Program-made: the position numbers and the translations under genes
From: Ophioceras dolichostomum
Lineage: Eukaryota > Ascomycota > Sordariomycetes > Magnaporthales > Ophioceraceae
Direction: 5' to 3'
DNA length: 64,000 nt
Assembly: GCA_003049485.1 (NCBI GenBank)
Contig: PYST01000051.1
Span: 99,879 to 163,878, forward strand
Part shown: in pieces, positions 34,033 through 45,187 of the stretch
Numbering within the stretch: position 1 is the stretch's first letter
How the letters are laid out: every line of letters starts with the position of its first letter
The notes under the pieces: generated by a model
Databases searched by the model: none
The model's input: the letters and a program-made list of their open reading frames with translations, nothing else
Told to the model about the DNA's origin: nothing

Positions 34033-34804
34033 ATGAAGCTCTTCATAATTATCACCCTCCTCATCTCGCTCGTCGCGGCCCTCGATTTCGCCGTCCTCGA
34101 GGAACGCCAACGGGGCAAGTCCCGCCCCCGCCGCAAGGCGTCCCGGCCGGCAAAGCACACGGGCGAGGCCCGAATGGTCGCGGCCCGCCGGCCGAGCGGC
34201 GCCCCAACTGCATACAAGGTTGACATCGGCGCCCCGTCACGCCGGCGTTCTAAGTCAGGCTTGACCCGCCTCCCCCCCGAGTTCATCGACCCGGACCTGC
34301 GGCGGAAGCGCGAGGAGTTCAAAGCCCGGCGCGAGGCCCTCACCAAGCTGGAAGGGAGGCAGAGCGCTCTCGACTTCTATGAGTGCGAGAATGCCGTAAG
34401 TCGGACATATCCAACACCTCCTATTTCCCCAACCTCACACTCCAAAGCCCCAAGCCAAGGGACATCATACTAACAAAACCACCCCACCGCAACCACAGAG
34501 CCCAGCCCCAACCTCAGCAGACTGCAACATCATAATCGACCAGGTCTACGCCACGGAGCAGGACATCCTCGTCACGCAGAACGCCTGCATCGTGTTCGAG
34601 TACAACACGTGCAGGGGCTTCTTCTGCGCGCTGTGCAGCAACCTGCGCGCCAGCACCGACTTCATCGGCAACCAGCTGTCCACGGCCGACACCCTCTGCG
34701 TCTCGGACGGGAAGGCGGGGACAGTGGTCGGCACCGAGCCGCCGCAGTGGGACGCCGGCTTCGTGCGCGTCGGTGGCACACTGCCCACGTACGATGTCTG
34801 CTGA
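34033..34804 (+). CDS. Secreted cysteine-rich protein with basic propeptide-like region
   Basis: Two exons, 34033-34395 and 34499-34804 (phase 0 intron, GTAAGT donor, CAG acceptor), give 222 residues. The first 18-20 residues (MKLFIIITLLISLVAALDF) are a clear signal peptide. Residues 28-105 are rich in Arg and Lys with several dibasic sites (RPRRK, RRRSK, RRKRE) suited to Kex2-type processing. The C-terminal part after about residue 115 holds eight cysteines (CEN, DCN, ACI, TCR, FCA, LCS, LCV and the final Cys), an even number that could form four disulfides. The family resembles small fungal secreted proteins without known function. An effector or cell-wall role is possible but only inferred. 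I do not recognise a named domain. Confidence 0.75.
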
Positions 34805-35773
34805 TGAGAGAGGGAGATATCTCGTCTTGTTATCGGCTTATGGGGAGAAAGTGAGTAGCAAGGCCGGAGGAACGGTGAAAGGAAAAAAAAGGGGGAGAGG
34901 TGTTGGTTTGAAACGCCTCGCGCGTGGAGGGTATATATAGCAAACATGCCACTCGTTTTCCCCCAACATGCCAGCTTACCTATGTACCACCTGAGCAAGG
35001 TTCCAACCTGTGTAGGTAGGGTACCTAACCCGCCAGCCCTCGTCAACAGACTCAATATTCACCGTATTGAGCTCTGTAAAACCTGGACTGGTCACCAGAT
35101 CCAAATCACGATGTAGGAAGACAACACACAAGACGAGCGCAGCAAAAAGAGAGAGCAACGTTTGTCAATTTTCGACAGGAAAACAAAAAGGCTTCGCGTA
35201 ATTCTATGCCCACACACGACGAGACTCTCTAAATAAAAACCTATTGTCTCGTGATCGGTTCCTTAATGCGGTGGGCCCGCTACCCCCAGGCCAGGAGGCT
35301 CATTTAACACCTTCCAGTGGGTAAAGCAATGAAAATCAGGAAACTAATTGAAGAAACACAGCGGCGAGGATAAAGAAGAATGAGATGACGGTAGACAGTG
35401 GCGGTGACAGTGATGGGATCTCTGCAAAGTCGAGAGTGCCACGAACTCCTACCATCAAACCTTTTTTGGGGGGAAGAGGAGAGGAGGGTTTCGTAAATGA
35501 CGTACAGACAAGGAACAGAATATGACCAAACTTCGATACGTAGATATCGGCAAGGGCCCCCCGTTTTAGGCCCAAAACTCCAACAATCCTAGGACCAGTC
35601 GCGAGATGCAAATGTTTGAAGTAAAGCAAAGATAATTTTGATGGTGGGCAGAAGACGGGTTCGTAACGGCGAGAACAGAGGACGAGGGCGAGGATGAGGA
35701 CGAGGACGCCGGGGCCGGCATAGCCGAGAAGATCTCGGTCATGGAACCCTCGGGTCCCTCTCCGGCAATGTGC
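34805..35773. other. Intergenic region between convergent genes
   Basis: This is the 3' flank of the secreted-protein gene and of the PFK-2/FBPase-2 gene. Only short ORFs without motifs are present. A GTAGGTAGGGTACCTA motif occurs near 35013. Confidence 0.45.
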
Positions 35774-37554
35774 TCAGTTCAGAGCATCCGGCACAGGATC
35801 CTCATGCTTCGCCGTCGACCCCTTACCACGCCACGTGCTGACAGCGTCGATCCCGGCCGGGAGCTTCTCGACCTGCGTGCCGTACGCCCGGGGCGTGAGC
35901 TTGATCAGCGTGTGGAGTGGGACGTGCATCCACGGGCTCGCGGCCTGGTCCTTCTCGGTGAAGTAGGCGTAGATGCAGCGCAGGACGGCCTGGTGCGTGA
36001 CGATCAGGATGTCCTCGGACCGCTCCAGCTCCATGATGATGGGCTCGAGCCGGATGACGACGTCGCGGTACGACTCCCCTCCCCTGTAGCGGTAGTTGTA
36101 CTTGTCCTCGTCGCGCGCCTGGAAGTCGGACGGGTAGACGTTCTTGATCTCCTGGTACGTCATGCCGTCGCACACGCCCGCGTCGAGCTCGTCCAGCGCC
36201 TTCCACTGCAGCTGGTTGTAGTGGTTGGGCAGATGTCGCGCCGTGGCGATGGTGCGTTTTAATGTTGACGTCCATACCGTGAGTGGGCGGTTGTCCTGTA
36301 ACAAAAAAGAGAGAAGGTGAGCTAGCAAAATTCCAAGCGCCGAGAAGCCAAAGAAGGGCGCCGGAACCTACGCCGACGGATTTTAGGACGAGGTCTGGTA
36401 ACGCCCTGGCGTATTCCTCGCCCCGAGGTGACAGCTCTGAGTCGCCCCCGATGCGGCCGTCTAGGTTGAAGACCGACTCGCCATGCTACTCAGACGAAGA
36501 ATCCCGAGGTTAGTAGGCGAACAATAAAAGAATTCAGCCAAAGGGTGCGATCACGTGACCTCCTTCTCAGAGGACAGTGAAGGTGAGAACGTACGCGAGA
36601 GAGCCAGACAGAGCGAGGGCGGATGTGTAGGTTCATGAGGTAGTAGACGACTCGGCTCTGTATGTAGTCCTTTATGCGGTTGATGATAACCTGCTTTCCG
36701 ACGTCCATAAGCTTCAGGTAGGTCAGGTGCTCCTCGTCGCCGTCCTGGTCGATGGTCTTGTAGACCTTCTTATAGTTGGCAATGCGCTTCTGGAAATCCA
36801 AGGCGGCCGTGTCCGAATCTATGCCTCGGTAGTCCGGGCTCGTGGTCTTCACATCGCGGATGTTCGCCAATATGAGACTCTCGTCGTCGCACTTAGACTC
36901 CACAAATATGACCTCAATGCCTTCGCTCTGCACGGCGTCCAGGACCCACTGCCGGCGCTCCTTTGTCGAGTTGGTGGCGTCCAGGATGCCAACAGTGCCC
37001 CCGTCCCGGAACCACTTGAGCATGTCCGCGATGGCGGCGGCCGCCGCCTCGAGTCGCTTCTTCTCACCATCTGCATTTTTTGTGTCGAAGAAGTCGGCTG
37101 GTGGTTGCGCGGCATCCTTGATGCACCGCCGATAGTTGCCGACGTTAAAAGTCTTGGCGTCGATTGATAGCCAGCGAAGATAGCGCTGTGCTGGAAAGTG
37201 GTTCAATGGTTCAATGGCATCGGGTCAGTTCGGGTAGAGGGAAATGCCTCTTCCGGCAGAAAACAAAGGGAAATGCGGGCGGGCGAAACGAGCACCTCAG
37301 CAGGGCCCAGCAAGAGAGACAAAAATGAACAAATGGGGAGACGGGGCTGGCCCGGGAGGTGTGGAACATCCGCCGTGTGCTTGCATGGATGGATGACAGG
37401 GCATTGCCGAGACGGCCTTCGGGCGGGCGATGGAACGGCTGGACTTACCCTTCTGCGCAATGTACGATTTGCCTCTGGCGGGCAAGCCCACCATCACGAC
37501 GCAGAGTTTGCTATCCTCGGCGGTGACGCCCACCCCATTCCTCGTGGGCGCCAT
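35774..37554 (-). CDS. 6-phosphofructo-2-kinase/fructose-2,6-bisphosphatase
   Basis: Four minus-strand exons (37554-37449, 37190-36595, 36485-36372, 36295-35774) join in frame to 445 residues. The kinase half has the P-loop GLPARGKSYIAQK and the substrate loop FNVGNYRR, followed by ADFFDTKN and GILDATNSTKERR. The phosphatase half has the phosphoglycerate-mutase-type motif LSRHGESVFNLDGRIGGDS with the catalytic His, then LDELDAGVCDGMTYQEI with the catalytic Glu, and THQAVLRC with the second His. Both active sites look intact, so the enzyme could make and remove fructose 2,6-bisphosphate, the regulator of glycolysis and gluconeogenesis. It lacks the long N-terminal extension of yeast Pfk26 and is closest in size to Fbp26. 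Introns fall at the kinase/phosphatase junction and directly before HGES. Confidence 0.93.
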
Positions 37555-40500
37555 TTTCTGTCCCTCGTCTCTCTTCTTCTTCTCTTGCGTCTGATCTATC
37601 GTTCTCTGCTCAGATCGGGTCCTGCATCGCCGCCGGAGTGTGGTAGCTTTTTGTCAGTTTCGGGCTGCAATGGCCAACGGGGAAGCAGCAGGAGGAGATG
37701 GTCGCGTGAGATGTCACGGATGTGCTCTGGTGAGGTGAAGACGGGGAGATATGTGGGGTGCTAGCTACTGGGTATTGTCGGGTGTTTGCTGCCATTGTTG
37801 TCTCCCCCTCCTCCTCTTGCTGCTGCTGCTGCTTCTGCTGCTTCTGCTTGGAGGAGCGATTGGTGGTGCTGGCTGTGCTCATGCTTGCTGTTCTGGACTG
37901 GAATGTGACTAGGTGGCACCCGGTGGACAAACAATACAGAGTCAAGAGCAAGCCAAGCCAGCCAGCTCAGAGCAAGGGGATGAAGAGCATGGCACTTACC
38001 TCTACAAGTGGTGGTATGCTCGATGTGAGGTCGATGGGCAATGGCTGAAGGAGAAAGATTTGGCCGGGGTTCGTGGAGAGGGAAAGAGGGCAATGAGTTT
38101 GTCTGGAAAAAGGGAGCAGAACAGAACAGAAAGCACGAGGCCGAAGTACAACTACCAGTGTTACACAGCTGAGGCGAAAATCGACAAGACCCGTTCAAGT
38201 TGGAGGCAGGGTATCGTAGTGGACAAAGTATGGTGGTTGTAAAAAAAAAAAGAGAAGCCGGGCTGAGAAGGAGAACAAGAGATTTTGTGGGCAAATTCCT
38301 TGACAGCTGGAGCAGGAAAGCTGGGAATTCCAGAAATATTCTGGAAGGCGGAACCCGGAAGGGTTCTTGATTCACAAACGAACCGAAGGAAAGCGGTTTG
38401 CAACCAGCAAAAGAAGCGAGGTTCAATGAGGGAAAGAGTCGCCTGCCGATTTCTCTGTCTCAGCGTGATGTTTGCAGGAGCGAGTGAGGAAGCAACACCA
38501 GATTCGGAGGCCAGGGAGGGAAGGAGCTTGCAGCCGCACGCCTGGTGCTGTTATGTGGTCTGTCTGCTTGTTTGGAGTTGAGGTGCGCCTATTGTGTGCA
38601 GCGTCCACCAGTCAGCGGCGCTGTTTGGTGCAGTGATGGACACTTCGATTGATGTTTCCAGAACTGTAGCAACCGACCACTGATGCTTGGTAACATGGAC
38701 AATCCAGCCTTCGCTTTTGCTACCATGAGGACGAGGATGTTAGACCACGACTGTGAACGACTAAGGGTGATGTAGAGGGAGTAGTGGGAGACAGAGAGGG
38801 GTTAGGCAGGACAGAAGCTTCAGGCGGCGCTATTGAGGCATTGACAAGGAATTGGTCTCCTAAGAATCCTTTCTAAACGATGGGACTTTACAAAGTGCAC
38901 CTATAGACTTTCCCAGGAGCATTTGAGGCCTAGCGGCCAACTAGATTTCTGTTTGACAGGGGGCCAAAAAATCACACGCTATAATGACAACTCTGAAGCT
39001 CCAGACCTTCGGATTCCAGACTTCTTGGGTCCCTAGGCATTCCATAGACACCCCCGCATTGCATCACGCGGCCTCAAGCTTCCAAGAGGCTACCCAGCTG
39101 ACGGGAATTAGACTTAAAATGTAAGGCGGGGGCTAGTTCTCGTACTGCATTGGACGGTATAACACGGGTCGATCGAAAACATAGTAAAATAACAAAATAC
39201 CTACCTACCTAGGTACATTCCTGGTTCTGGTTTTGGTGCCCTCTCTTCCCCTCGCGCTTGGCGCCGGCAACTCAGGTTTGTAGTTGCTCGGTCGGTTGCG
39301 CCATACCTGGAGTCGGTATCTTGGCTGAGAGGTCATCTCTGCCCAGCCCGGATCATCCCGCCACAGCGCCCGCCTTCGCCTCAGCGACTGGTTCCATTTA
39401 CATAACGTTTGACACATCCGGTTGGGCGGCTCACGGGGCGAGGCCGGCTCTCCGTTCCCCCGTGCATATAACAATCGTCAGTTATCCTGATCACGAGTCC
39501 CGAAAATTCGAAAATCCTGAAGGCGGGGGATGATTAATGGCCTGCTTTTGAGTTTGCTTTTTTGAATTCCTTTTCTTTTTGTTTCTCCTCCCCCGGACCC
39601 GGCCGATTGAAGACTCCAGTTTCATGTTGAGCCCCGGACGCCCGCGACTCGGCCCCAGAATCAACCGGCTCGGATCGGTACATATTTCAGAGGCCACCCT
39701 CCGTCTTGTTTGGTGTCAATTATTTTCCGTTCAAATCTATCCGTCTTGTTAACGTCGCCTTCACCTATCTACCCGACTATATTGCCAGGCCTCAGCGCTG
39801 GAGTCCAATCACCTTATCTGTTGTTGACTGAAGGCAGGAAAACAACGTGACTCAGGTCTCACCAAGCGGTGAGCCAGGTCACGCGGCGAACGCCATGATT
39901 ATGTTTGGTGGATGCGTGACCCTGAAGAACGGGGGCATACATTCAGCGAGTGTTGGGATACCCTCTTTTCCCTCCTGCTCGCTGAGAACCCACCACCGCG
40001 CAGCACCTCACAGCACCGCATGGGGAGGATGATGGGGGAGAAATGGCACTGCTGAGACTGGGACTGCTCTGGAACGGACCCCCAATAGCTCGTCGGCAGC
40101 AAAGGGTAGTTCTCAGGCTTGCTTCGATTGGACTCTGCGATGCTGCGATGCCAACGAAGACAGCTAGGTCCCTTTCCGTCCTCGGTGCAGTAGCGGGGCT
40201 AAGTGGGGGTCGCGGCAGCCAGATGGCGGCAATCAGATGGCGGCAATCTTGGAAGACCACGCAAAAGGTCACTTGACCTAGATGCGCAAGCAGGTAAGGA
40301 AGGGAGAAGTCTTATGGTGTTCATCTTGCGCCGGGGAGATAGGGCCGCAAGTTCGGACTGTCAACGAATCTGCGCGTCTCCGGCAAGTCCATCAGAGGGA
40401 TTACAGGCGGCCCCCACGAGTTTGCCCCCGACGCTGTCCACGGGCGTGGGTCATTTCTTCTCATGCACCGTCACCCGCGTTCGACTCGGATTGCCCATTA

Positions 40501-40955
40501 GGACTGCAGACGAACACAATGGGAGGTTTCCGAAGAAATTAAGAGGCGGATCGCCAGCAGCAGAGGATGAAGGTCAGCTCGGATCCATCGTCCTCTCCGA
40601 TGAGTTGTCGTCGAACAACGAAATCGTTATCAAGGAACACGGCTCCTAGGATACATACCTATCCAGAGCCGCCCGGACAAACTCTTGGAATGCACAATTC
40701 GACACCGAATACGAATAATCGCGGAATATCACATAGATCGAGCTAACCGCCAGGGTCTGCAGTGTACTGGAAGGTGTTGTGCTCTGTAACGTGTTTTGCA
40801 ACGTACCGGTGTTATACCGTACAAGTACAATACAGAACAGGAGGCTCAACGGGTGGTGACAACTGTTCGAGAACCCCCACCCCTCTGTACTCAGTACTAA
40901 GATTAACATTACCAAGATATCGAGGAGCTACAATATGCGAGCTATATGGCTGAGC
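37555..40955. other. Long intergenic region (3.4 kb)
   Basis: I found no supportable gene. The left end is the promoter and leader of PFK-2/FBPase-2 and carries a trinucleotide repeat (37817-37850). A TACCTACCTAGGTAC motif lies at about 39200-39216. ORFs such as 40203-40649 begin at non-ATG codons and show no family signal. The stretch 38700-39180 looks featureless. Confidence 0.4.
37817..37850. repeat. Imperfect CTG/TTC trinucleotide repeat
   Basis: About eleven triplets of CTG with TTC interruptions lie upstream of the PFK-2/FBPase-2 start, probably in its leader or promoter. Confidence 0.7.
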
Positions 40956-42935
40956 TTAAGCATTAGGACTGCCAGGAAAGGGCATCATCTCAACAGATAT
41001 AGCCGGAGGCGCCGCAGCCGCATCCCCGCTATGCCTACTGCTGCCGTCCTTCCTCACAAAGACTACTTTGGGCCGCTGCACCCGCAGCTCGTCCTCCGTC
41101 GAGTTGCCGCCGCCTCCAACCACAAAAACATCCCACGCGGATCCAACCAGGCTCGCCGGCCTCGGCACCCTAGCCCGCGGCTTCAACCACCTCTCGCCAA
41201 TCATCAGCTCATCCAGCTGCCTGTACAGCTGCGCGGCACCGAGCGCCGCGCCCCTGACGCTGAGCGCCATCCACGTGCCCCTCCTCCTCACCAGGTCCAG
41301 CACGCCGACGATGAGCCACAGCACCACGCAGAGCAGGGGGGCGGCCAGCAGCAGGTCGAACCGCAGCGCCACGGCGGCGCCCGTTCCCGTGCGCACCACG
41401 AAGGCGTCCGCCCCCTCTAGCAGCTGGCCCACGGCACCCTCGAGGCTGTTCCTGCTGTCGGCGGACGGGCGCGGGCTGAGCGGGATCTCCTGGAACACCT
41501 GGCGCGACGAGAGGTAGCCCGCCAGCACGAGGCGCGTCATGTCCGCCAGCAGCGTGCTCCTCCCGGCGTCGATGTAGATGCCGCCCCCTGACCCGAAGTA
41601 GCCCTTGATGCAGGCCACGCCGGCGGTCGACGCGATGCGCGTCATCATCGGGGCGGAGAAGCGCGTTCTGAACAATTTCGCCAGGCCGGCCGGCAGCGGG
41701 GATGATGATCCCGATCCCTCTTCTGCTGCCAGGGAGGACGAGTTGTAGCACCGCCCCCCTGCCATGCACACGTCGGTCGTCTCCCAGCACTCCAGCACGG
41801 GCCGCCGCGACATGACCTGGTAGGGGAAGCCCAGCGAGAACTCGGATGTAGGGTCGGCCGTCGTGGTCTTGTACCAGGGGTCGTCGCTGTGCGACTGGCT
41901 GGGCACCAGGGCCGTGGTGGCCAGGAACGCGAACGAGCGGTTGCGGGCCTGCGCGGGCTGGCCGATCTCCGGGTGCAGCCAGGTGACGAAGCCCAGGCGC
42001 AGGAACGGTCTCGCGCTCAGCTCCGTCGGCGTCGCGTCCCACTCGTTGCTTGACTCGTTGTGCCAGGGGAGGTACACGTCGTCGACCTGCCTCACGGACC
42101 CGTCCATCTTCGCCTCCCTCCGAGACTATGTATAGTCTGTCCGGCAGCTACCGCGGATGCGCACCTCCAGGTCGGGCAGGACCTGCAGGCCGAAGTCAAG
42201 GGTGTAGATGGAATAGGAGTAGTCAAGCGCGGCGTGTGGCTGTGCGCTGGCGCCGGCGACTGGAGATAACGGCCGGATCGTGACGGCCTTGAGCATGGAG
42301 TTGAGCTCCCCCGCCTCGGCGCTGCCGAGGGAGCGCAGAGTCCCCGGACGGGCCTGGCTGAAGATGTCGACGACGGAGGCGTTGGAGAGGGGCCCGCCGT
42401 CGCCGTAGTCGGGCCAGAACACTGACGATCTGTGGACTGGCGCGAAGCCGCCGAGCTGGAGCCAGACCGGGTACTTGATCCCGATGGCGAGGCTGAGCGT
42501 GGCGGTCACCACGGCGGTCAACATCATCATGCTCGCCATGGTGGTGGTGTGTTGGAGGCGGCGGCGGCGACGCGGGTGTTGTTGTTGGTTCTGGCGCGGC
42601 TGCTGGCGCTGCTCGGGGTAGGAGAGCGTGTTGATGAAGTACTCGACACCCCTCCAGGTGGCGGAGAAGGGGTTCGGGCTGTTCCAGAAGGCGACCATGC
42701 CGACGACCTTCATTCGGTCGTCGAGGCTGCTGGCGAGGAGAAAGGCGGCCGCGAAGAGCTGCCAGAGCGCGGCGAAGAGGAACTGGATGATGATCGCGTA
42801 GTGCGCCAGGACGAGCGGCGACAGCTCCGCTGAGACGGACACGGCTTTCACAAGGCCTGATCCGACGGCGACTGTGAACACGGTCCCTAGCATGTAGGTA
42901 TTCGCCGGAGGGCTTGTGTAGACGTCTTCGTTCAT
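40956..42935 (-). CDS. Multi-pass membrane protein of unknown function, interrupted by one in-frame UAG
   Basis: The minus strand carries 269 codons from ATG 42935, then UAG (42128-42126), then 389 more codons in the same frame to the stop at 40956. The N-terminal half has hydrophobic segments near residues 14-35, 44-75 and 145-170 (the last near MMMLTAVVTATLSLAIGIKY). The second half has N-glycosylation sites (NES, NRS, NSSS), several Cys, and a strong membrane segment (LLLAAPLLCVVLWLIVGVLDLV) followed by a basic cytosolic tail. Only the joined 659-residue product makes a complete topology with a large outside loop. The UAG lies after GSCRTDYT, at the start of that loop; UGG there would give Trp. 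I know of similar fungal membrane proteins but no function. There is no good splice pair around the stop. A pseudogene by one nonsense mutation is the main alternative. Confidence 0.7.
42123..42138 (-). other. Palindromic hairpin containing the UAG of the membrane-protein gene
   Basis: On the minus strand AGACTA, loop TACA, TAGTCT form a perfect 6-bp stem. The UAG begins the 3' arm, so its A (42127) lies two pairs from the loop, not in the loop. Confidence 0.45.
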
Positions 42936-44161
42936 GGTTGCGAGCTGTGCTGCTGTCGGATGGAATGGTTTTCTCTGGAACTCCCGAGGTGGGCAGGCAG
43001 GCCACTGCTGTTTTCAACAGCTCTGTGTCGCGATTTAGATGGCTGCTGAACGAGCTCTTGAATTGTTAATGAATCTGGCGGCCTAGATGTCGCTGTTAAA
43101 TGCCAGCATATACGAGCTTCAACCCCTGCGTTTGCTCGACCTTGCCCGACCACCATTCTCACCACTACCTAGAGAGACCATCATCATCAAAGGCAGTATT
43201 TTCCTATACGGGCAAGTATAGCTTTCCGGTGGAAATTTTTTCTCCGATGTTCAAGGATCTTGAACATCGTGGGCAGCTTGTAGGGTCGCACGCTCGCTCC
43301 AGGCAGCTAGGTTTTGTCTTCGCCGGTTGCCGCATTTGGAAGAACACCTGCAGGTGGCTCATGCAGTCATTCCCTGCACCTGAAGTAAAAGAGAATTATG
43401 CGAATTTGGTGGCGGAAAATCAGCTACAGGCAGTTAGTACTTTCGTCCCAAATTAAGTCCATCAATAGAAGAAAAAGCAAGAAGGATAGCGGTGCGACGA
43501 ATGAGGCTCAGGGGACGGTCGTCGCCAGTGGCCGTTTTGGTCCTGATATTCATCGTCTCCCTTTGCCTCAGTAGCGTTGGGGGTAATGTCAAAAACTCCT
43601 GTCGTCTGGCGCCGAACCCAGCCCGCCAGCAAGACGTTCACACCTGGGGGCTGTCAGGATACTCTATTTTTGCACAGCATCCTAGTCCTGGCCACTGGGA
43701 CTCATGGCATCACTGATATGTACAAAACGAGACATGCGAGACATACGGGAACCCTGTACCTCGCAGTGATCAGATGTGACTGCTATTTCGGCGCCACCGG
43801 GGCTCCTGGGCTCTTGACCCAATCTCGTCGTCACTGGAGTCCGTCATAGTCATGTTCCGAGAGATCATGGCAGTATTTGGGTACAGTGTACCTGAATCTT
43901 TGCATTTTGCTTCGCCAGTGGCGCTTTGCTCTCCTATTGGGCATTGGCTATCTTGGGGATAGGCTCGAGATTCGTCCTCCGTCCGTTTCGCATATAGTCC
44001 TCGTCTAGTATGAAGAGAATACCCTGCAGCCTCACGGCCCCCATTCAATTAAGCGGTGAGCTCTCCGTGGCTGCCTTGCCTTGCCATCACAATACAGCCC
44101 CTGGGCCGCCTTCATACTGGTAGATCGGTGCCTGTTGATTCCTTGAGGTGCTTTCATCTCT
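42936..44161. other. Intergenic region
   Basis: No firm gene. A 71-codon ORF from ATG 43501 begins with a hydrophobic stretch (SPVAVLVLIFIVSLCLSSV) and could be a tiny secreted peptide, but nothing else supports it. The 118-codon ORF at 43100-43456 has no motif. Confidence 0.35.
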
Positions 44162-45187
44162 TTAGATCTGATAAGCCTTCTCCTTGCCTCTGATCATGGG
44201 AACACGGTAAGTTAAAAACTTCCTCAGTGCCTTGACCGCCACCCCCCCTCCGACCACCTTGCCTTCGTGATACTCAAAGACGCTGCACACAGTCCCGATA
44301 AGCACTGCGAGCTGCACCAGGTTGGCTTGGGGGCCCTCGAACGCTTGGTGGACACCAGGCTCCTCTATACCACCAAGCAGGGCAGCCCAGAAGCCGCGCT
44401 CTGCCTCCTCGAAGCACTCGGGCATGTAGAACTCGCCCTGGGGAGTACTCGCCCGCGATGGTGTGGATGCGGCCAAAACCGACACCAAGGGTAGCGGCCG
44501 TGATAGCTCCCAGTCGATGAGCCCCGACACGCGGCAGTCGTCGTCGACCAGCACGTTGACCTCGTTGATGTCGTAGTGAGCCACCCACAAAGGAAGTCTG
44601 GCGAGCTCGCCGACGCGGCCTGCCAGGCTTGCGATAGCGTCCATGTAGGGGGCGACCTGCTCCATGTCCGACGCCAAGATGGCTTCGAGGTGCGCGCGGA
44701 CTACTTGGTCCACGGCCTCGGCAGACTCGCGCGCCATATGACCCTCCGAGAAGACGTCGCCGAGGGACTTGCAGATGGAAATGCGTCCCGCATCACCCTT
44801 CCCGGCAACGCCGCGGAACCAGATTTGGCCCGGTGCGCGCGTCATCCAGTACGCGTGGGCCTTGGGGGCGACGCCACCGTCCTCGACCAGCAGTTCGTCT
44901 TCCTCCAGCTCGCCGAAGTCCGGGACGACAGAACTCAAGAAGCGGCGGGCCATGTGGAAAGTGTCCGGGTCGACCTTGTCCTTGTCGAGCCGGAACTGCA
45001 CAACGAAGTCGCGGCCGTCTTTGAGCGTGATGAACAAGGTCTTGCTGAACATGCCCTGTATCGGTGGGTTGTCAACACGCACTGCTGGGCTGCCGAAGAG
45101 GGCCGCAAGCAACTGCTTGGCCTTCTTGGCCTGTTTGGATGGGCTGCCCAAGCAGCTCGGTAGGTCTTTGTCCGAGAGATGAGACAT
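44162..45187 (-). CDS. APH-family phosphotransferase-like protein with an internal compensated frameshift
   Basis: A single exon encodes 341 residues. The kinase-like fold is shown by VVQFRLDK (lysine strand), WFRGVAGKGD, the catalytic loop HYDINEVNVLVDD (family HxDxxxxN) and the metal-binding GLIDWE. Fungal genomes hold many such APH proteins; substrates are mostly unknown. Right after WELSRPLP the frame reads LVSVLAASTPSRASTP, but the next frame encodes GVGFGRIHTIAGEYSPG, the sequence I expect in this family, before the original frame resumes with GEFYMPECFEEAERGFW. So a one-base loss (about 44487-44488, TTT to TT) and a one-base gain (about 44436-44438, GG to GGG) seem to compensate each other. 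These may be sequencing errors in short homopolymers or real indels. Catalytic residues lie outside the altered stretch. Confidence 0.8.
   Translation of the reverse strand: MSHLSDKDLPSCLGSPSKQAKKAKQLLAALFGSPAVRVDNPPIQGMFSKTLFITLKDGRDFVVQFRLDKDKVDPDTFHMARRFLSSVVPDFGELEEDELLVEDGGVAPKAHAYWMTRAPGQIWFRGVAGKGDAGRISICKSLGDVFSEGHMARESAEAVDQVVRAHLEAILASDMEQVAPYMDAIASLAGRVGELARLPLWVAHYDINEVNVLVDDDCRVSGLIDWELSRPLPLVSVLAASTPSRASTPQGEFYMPECFEEAERGFWAALLGGIEEPGVHQAFEGPQANLVQLAVLIGTVCSVFEYHEGKVVGGGVAVKALRKFLTYRVPMIRGKEKAYQI

Noticed and set aside
40203..40649. 148-codon plus ORF
   Set aside because: Begins at a non-ATG codon and resembles no family; mixed composition.
42060..42200. An intron hiding the UAG in the membrane-protein gene
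   Set aside because: Possible GT and AG dinucleotides are too close together or lack a branch-point-like sequence, and the two halves already share one frame.
43100..43456. 118-codon plus ORF upstream of the membrane-protein gene
   Set aside because: Starts in the likely promoter of a divergent gene and shows no domain or signal peptide.
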